Shown: piece by piece, positions 60,752 through 64,000 of the stretch
Position numbering within the stretch: the stretch's first letter is position 1
Layout: each line of letters begins with the position of its first letter
Source of the DNA: JBELHO01 sp042091375
Lineage (GTDB): Bacteria; Pseudomonadota; Gammaproteobacteria; Enterobacterales; Alteromonadaceae
Assembly (NCBI GenBank): GCA_042091375.1
Contig: JBELHO010000005.1
Location: forward strand, 1-64,000
Direction: 5' to 3'
DNA: 64,000 nucleotides
Notes under the pieces: generated by a model
Seen by the model: the letters and a program-made list of their open reading frames with translations, nothing else
Databases searched by the model: none
Told to the model about the DNA's origin: nothing
Translations under genes and position numbers: made by a program

Positions 60752-63025
60752 ATGAAAATCGGCATAGTTGTAGGCACACGGCCTGAAATCATCAAGATGG
60801 CTCCAGTGATCCGCGAGTGCATCAAAAGGCAGATAAGTTATTTTATCATTCACTCCAACCAACATTATTCGTCAGCAATGGACAGTATATTTTTTGACGA
60901 ATTAAAATTGCCAAAACCAGATCACAATCTAGGTGTTGGTTCGGGATTACACAGTAATCAAACCGGTAATATTCTGATCAAAATGGAGCCGATCCTCGTT
61001 GCCGAGCAGCCAGATGTGGTGTTGGTCCAAGGTGATACCAACACGGTATTAGCAGGGGCGCTTGCCGCCTCTAAACTAAACATTAAAGTTGGCCATATTG
61101 AAGCCGGTTTGCGCAGTTACGACCGCACCATGCCAGAAGAAACCAACCGTATCATGACAGATCACATCAGTGAATACCTCTTTGCTGTTGGCCCTAATCA
61201 GCAAAAAATATTGCAAGGCGAAGGCATTGCTACTCAAAAAATACACACCGTCGGTAATACCGTTTCAGACTCGTTATTTCAGCACCTAGAAATTTCAGCA
61301 CAACAAAGCAATATTTTAACAGAATTACACTTAACCGCAGGTAGTTACTTTTTAGTCACCGCCCATCGCGCATCCAACGTCGACATTGCCGAAAACTTAA
61401 CTGAATTACTGCATTTATTAGACGAAATGCACAACAATTACTCAGGTGATATTGTCTGGCCTATTCACCCGAGAACAGAAAAAAAATTAACGGAATTTAA
61501 TATTCAGTTACCCAAATATTTAAAGCTGATCCCTCCGGTGGGTTACTTAGACTTTATTCAATTACAAAAACATGCAAAATTAATTTTAACCGATTCTGGT
61601 GGTATCCAAGAAGAAGCGTGTTTATTGGGAGTGCCCAGCCTAACCCTGAGAGAAAATACCGAGAGACCAGAGGCTGTCGAAGTGGGGGCCAGTGAATTAG
61701 TGGGGCGCAATGCACAAAAAGCCGTCGATGCGGCTAAACAGTGGTTAAGTAAGGACAGCTATACATGGCATAACCCATTTGGTGATGGTCATGTAGCAGA
61801 AGCGATATTAGATATACTCATTACCGACAACACTGAAATCGACTTATCTAAAATTGAAGCTAAACATCAAAACATTGCGGTCATAGGCATGGGGTATATG
61901 GGACTGCCCATCGCCAGCTTATTGGCCAATGCAGGATATAATGTCACAGGTGTAGATCTCAATGCCGATAAAGTCAATAATATAAACCAAGCGCAGTGCC
62001 CTTTTGATGAAGCCGGCTTGCCCGAATTGATCACTAAGGTAGTTTCACAAGGATTTTTAGTGGCATCAACCACACTGCCAAGTAGCAGCACCTATTTAAT
62101 TGCAGTGCCGACCCCCCATAACAATGGCAAATGTGATCCCAGTTATGTATTTGCCGCTGCTGATGCCATTGCCAAAGTCGCCAAAGATGGGCAAACAGTG
62201 ATCATAGAGTCAACCATATCACCGCAAACAAGTACCTCTGTTGCCGCTCACCTATTAAAATCAGGGGTGAAACTCAATGTTGTGCACTGTCCAGAGCGAG
62301 CCATACCGGGCAATACCTTACACGAGCTTGTGCACAATGACCGGATCATTGGTGCTGCCGACCAAAACACACAACAAAAAGTCAAAGATATCTACCAAAG
62401 CTTTGTCAAAGGTGAAGTGTTTCTAACCGACCTAACTACGGCTGAGTGTATTAAATTAGTCGAAAACACCTCCAGAGATGTGGGCATTGCCTTTGCCAAC
62501 GAGTTAGCAGAAATATGCCAAGAATTAGGTGTGAATGTTTACGAAGTGATCAAATTAGCCAACAAACACCCAAGGGTCAATGTGTTAACCCCGGGACCTG
62601 GCGTAGGCGGACACTGTATCCCTATTGACCCCTGGTTTTTAGTCGAAAAAACCCAACACGGTGACTTAGTGCGTTTATCAAGAAAAATTAATGATCAACG
62701 GCCACTTGATATAGCCACTAAAATTGATGTTGTCGCTAAAGCCAATCAGGGTAAAAACATTGGCTTACTTGGCGTTGCCTACAAACCTGACGTTGATGAC
62801 TGTCGTGAAACACCCGCCGAGCCTATTTTTCAACAACTCGATGAAATGGGCTATGAAGTAAAATATCACGATCCACATGTTGCCTCTTGGCAATGTCAAC
62901 GATTAGAAACGCTGGACGATATTGTGCAATGGGCTGATGTTTTAGTGCTTGTCACAGGACACAAAGTCTATGCTGATTTTAACACAGAAAAACCCTTATT
63001 TGATGCCTGTGGTTTATTGCAGTAA
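60752..63025 (+). CDS. Fused UDP-GlcNAc 2-epimerase / UDP-ManNAc dehydrogenase (WecB-WecC)
   Basis: Residues 1 to about 365 form a non-hydrolysing UDP-GlcNAc 2-epimerase: GTRPEIIKMAPVIREC, VQGDTNTVLAGALAA, HIEAGLRSYDRTMPEETNRI, then TDSGGIQEEACLLGVP. From about 375 a dehydrogenase begins with IAVIGMGYMGLPIASLLANA, then IESTISPQTS and the catalytic Cys in GVGGHCIPIDPWF. GVAYKPDVDDCRETPAEPI ends the core. The two usually occur as separate wecB and wecC genes making UDP-ManNAcA; here they are one 757-residue protein. The C-terminus is slightly shorter than in free WecC. Confidence 0.92.
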   Translation: MKIGIVVGTRPEIIKMAPVIRECIKRQISYFIIHSNQHYSSAMDSIFFDELKLPKPDHNLGVGSGLHSNQTGNILIKMEPILVAEQPDVVLVQGDTNTVLAGALAASKLNIKVGHIEAGLRSYDRTMPEETNRIMTDHISEYLFAVGPNQQKILQGEGIATQKIHTVGNTVSDSLFQHLEISAQQSNILTELHLTAGSYFLVTAHRASNVDIAENLTELLHLLDEMHNNYSGDIVWPIHPRTEKKLTEFNIQLPKYLKLIPPVGYLDFIQLQKHAKLILTDSGGIQEEACLLGVPSLTLRENTERPEAVEVGASELVGRNAQKAVDAAKQWLSKDSYTWHNPFGDGHVAEAILDILITDNTEIDLSKIEAKHQNIAVIGMGYMGLPIASLLANAGYNVTGVDLNADKVNNINQAQCPFDEAGLPELITKVVSQGFLVASTTLPSSSTYLIAVPTPHNNGKCDPSYVFAAADAIAKVAKDGQTVIIESTISPQTSTSVAAHLLKSGVKLNVVHCPERAIPGNTLHELVHNDRIIGAADQNTQQKVKDIYQSFVKGEVFLTDLTTAECIKLVENTSRDVGIAFANELAEICQELGVNVYEVIKLANKHPRVNVLTPGPGVGGHCIPIDPWFLVEKTQHGDLVRLSRKINDQRPLDIATKIDVVAKANQGKNIGLLGVAYKPDVDDCRETPAEPIFQQLDEMGYEVKYHDPHVASWQCQRLETLDDIVQWADVLVLVTGHKVYADFNTEKPLFDACGLLQ

Positions 63026-63047
63026 ACACCGCAATAATTCACTTATG

Positions 63048-63075
63048 TTTGGCTACTAGATCAATAGTAGCCAAA
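63048..63075. terminator. Bidirectional hairpin between wecBC and the convergent acyltransferase gene
   Basis: TTTGGCTACTA and TAGTAGCCAAA form a perfect 11-bp stem with a 6-nt loop, between two convergent genes. The T-tract is weak on both sides, so termination efficiency is uncertain. Confidence 0.6.
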
Positions 63076-63138
63076 TCCTTCTAAGCTAAGCCAGTTTTCA
63101 TCCAGTATAAATTTTAACAAAGTTAGATTTTACCTAAG

Positions 63139-64000
63139 TTAGATGTTCGCCAGCTTATGTTTTAACTTGCGCAGGGCATACTCGCCCAATAAAGCAGCAT
63201 TATTTTTTGCGTAACAACACATGTTTTGCTGGTAACTGTGGTTGGTTAGCGATTTTTTATATTGAGCATGGCCATTGAGAAAATCATAATAGTCCAAGCC
63301 CTGAGCGTGATAGTGTTCAATAGCAAAGTTATGCATATATAGACCTAGTTTAATTTTTCCTGAGTATTGGTCTGTTAATGCCGATAAATAAAAATATACC
63401 CTGCCTTTAAATCGATAACAAACTAGAAAGCCTATGGGCTGAGCATTCAATGACAATTGAATAATGTCAGCCGAATTTGCCTGTATTTGCTGCAAAAAAC
63501 TATTACTAAAAGGAACAAAGTTAAAGCCACTAGGTGTGGGTGTACTAGACCACTTGTTGATATGGAACGTTTTCAGCGATGGCAAGGCATTTAATTTTTC
63601 TGCTGCTGTTGTCAACACAGTAAAAACAACTTCACCTTGCTGCTCAAGTAATCTCTTGGTTTGATTTATTTTTTGCCGAGTATTTCGCGATACAATATCA
63701 CTGAGGTGACTATTCGCAATCTGAGAGAACTGAACATCATACCCCATGTCTTCAATGAGCAGACGTTTATGTTGACTCAAAACATTAAACGATTTTTCGG
63801 TTTTATTATCGGTCATACCAATAATAAATTCATCCCAATCACTGCTCGCTGCGATAAATGAGAGCATTGCATGCTTTACTTCAGCATACACAGTCTGTTC
63901 AATTAAAAAATCATTATACTCAAGCCAAGCCTGATCATATTGTTCTATACCGGTTCTATTCAACCACCATTGACGAATGGTATAGCATTTAAATACTCGG
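63139..64000 (-). CDS. CelD/BioF2-like GNAT acyltransferase, 5' end beyond window
   Basis: The frame is open to the right edge: upstream of the TTG at 63963 it reads RVFKCYTIRQWW without a stop, so the true start lies outside. About 287 codons are visible. The segment SRNTRQKINQTKRLLEQQGE followed by FHINKWSS, IQLSLNAQPIGFLVCYRFKG and YFYLSALTDQY fits the PF13480 (CelD/BioF2) GNAT domain common in exopolysaccharide and exosortase loci. EHYHAQGLDYYDFLNGHAQY gives the late motif. It is convergent with wecBC. The acyl acceptor is unknown. Confidence 0.78.
   Translation of the reverse strand, partial: RVFKCYTIRQWWLNRTGIEQYDQAWLEYNDFLIEQTVYAEVKHAMLSFIAASSDWDEFIIGMTDNKTEKSFNVLSQHKRLLIEDMGYDVQFSQIANSHLSDIVSRNTRQKINQTKRLLEQQGEVVFTVLTTAAEKLNALPSLKTFHINKWSSTPTPSGFNFVPFSNSFLQQIQANSADIIQLSLNAQPIGFLVCYRFKGRVYFYLSALTDQYSGKIKLGLYMHNFAIEHYHAQGLDYYDFLNGHAQYKKSLTNHSYQQNMCCYAKNNAALLGEYALRKLKHKLANI

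Overview
The window looks like chromosomal DNA of a marine gammaproteobacterium of the Alteromonadales type, probably Colwelliaceae (Colwellia/Thalassotalea-like). This placement is inferred from gene content, AT-rich sequence and operon order; no rRNA or marker-gene comparison was possible. Nearly all of it is core genome in conserved enterobacterial-type order. I see no phage, insertion sequence or CRISPR array. One 100-N assembly gap lies at 58756-58855, flanked on both sides by the same 55 bases.

Layout, left to right. (1) 1-3389, minus strand: murB-birA-coaX, then tRNA-Thr(TGT), tRNA-Tyr(GTA), tRNA-Gly(TCC), tRNA-Thr(GGT) and the start of tuf. This is the classic thrU-tyrU-glyT-thrT-tufB arrangement, with a type III pantothenate kinase where E. 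coli has coaA. (2) 3611-7487: a three-gene polysaccharide export operon (outer-membrane barrel, SLBB export protein, Wzz/tyrosine autokinase), preceded by a 23-bp tandem repeat. (3) 7697-16473: a complete arginine pathway, argC-B-F-G-H(A)-argA on minus and argE divergent. ArgH carries a fused acetyltransferase domain although a full ArgA follows it. (4) 16583-18046: an unrecognised HD-like protein. (5) 18204-22687: metL, metB and divergent metJ with two arrays of MetJ boxes. (6) 22801-36268: maeB, then the conserved tsaE-amiB-mutL-miaA-hfq-hflX-hflK-hflC-yjeT-purA block, with queG divergent at its head.

(7) 36269-39662: a sparse region with short repeats, a small hypothetical gene, a VOC protein, a candidate small RNA with a strong terminator, DUF1289, a DUF4442-like protein and orn. 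(8) 39898-49145: rsgA, psd, a glycerophosphodiesterase, a BlaI/M56-peptidase pair with a TonB-like C-terminus, a cpxP/cpxRA-like envelope stress module with four phased CpxR-like boxes, and a lysophospholipase-like hydrolase. (9) 49357-56018: trmL, gpsA-secB-grxC-yibN and divergent gpmI-envC-yibQ, as in E. coli. (10) 56204-64000: nucleotide-sugar and surface-polysaccharide genes: ugd, a UDP-glucuronate epimerase-like gene, a secreted trypsin-like protease broken by the gap, a PEP-CTERM/exosortase-associated acyltransferase, a WecB-WecC fusion and a CelD-like acyltransferase that runs off the window.

Functionally, the two polysaccharide regions probably serve one exopolysaccharide containing uronic acids (GlcA/GalA and ManNAcA), linked to an exosortase system lying outside the window. 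The envelope theme recurs: EnvC is the expected activator of AmiB, and cpxPRA and BlaI/M56 are envelope sensors. The points most worth following up are the candidate sRNA at 37892-38021, the perfect hairpin inside the glycerophosphodiesterase start, the phased repeats upstream of the export and cpx operons, the argH(A)/argA redundancy, the exosortase-associated cluster and the assembly artefact at the protease.
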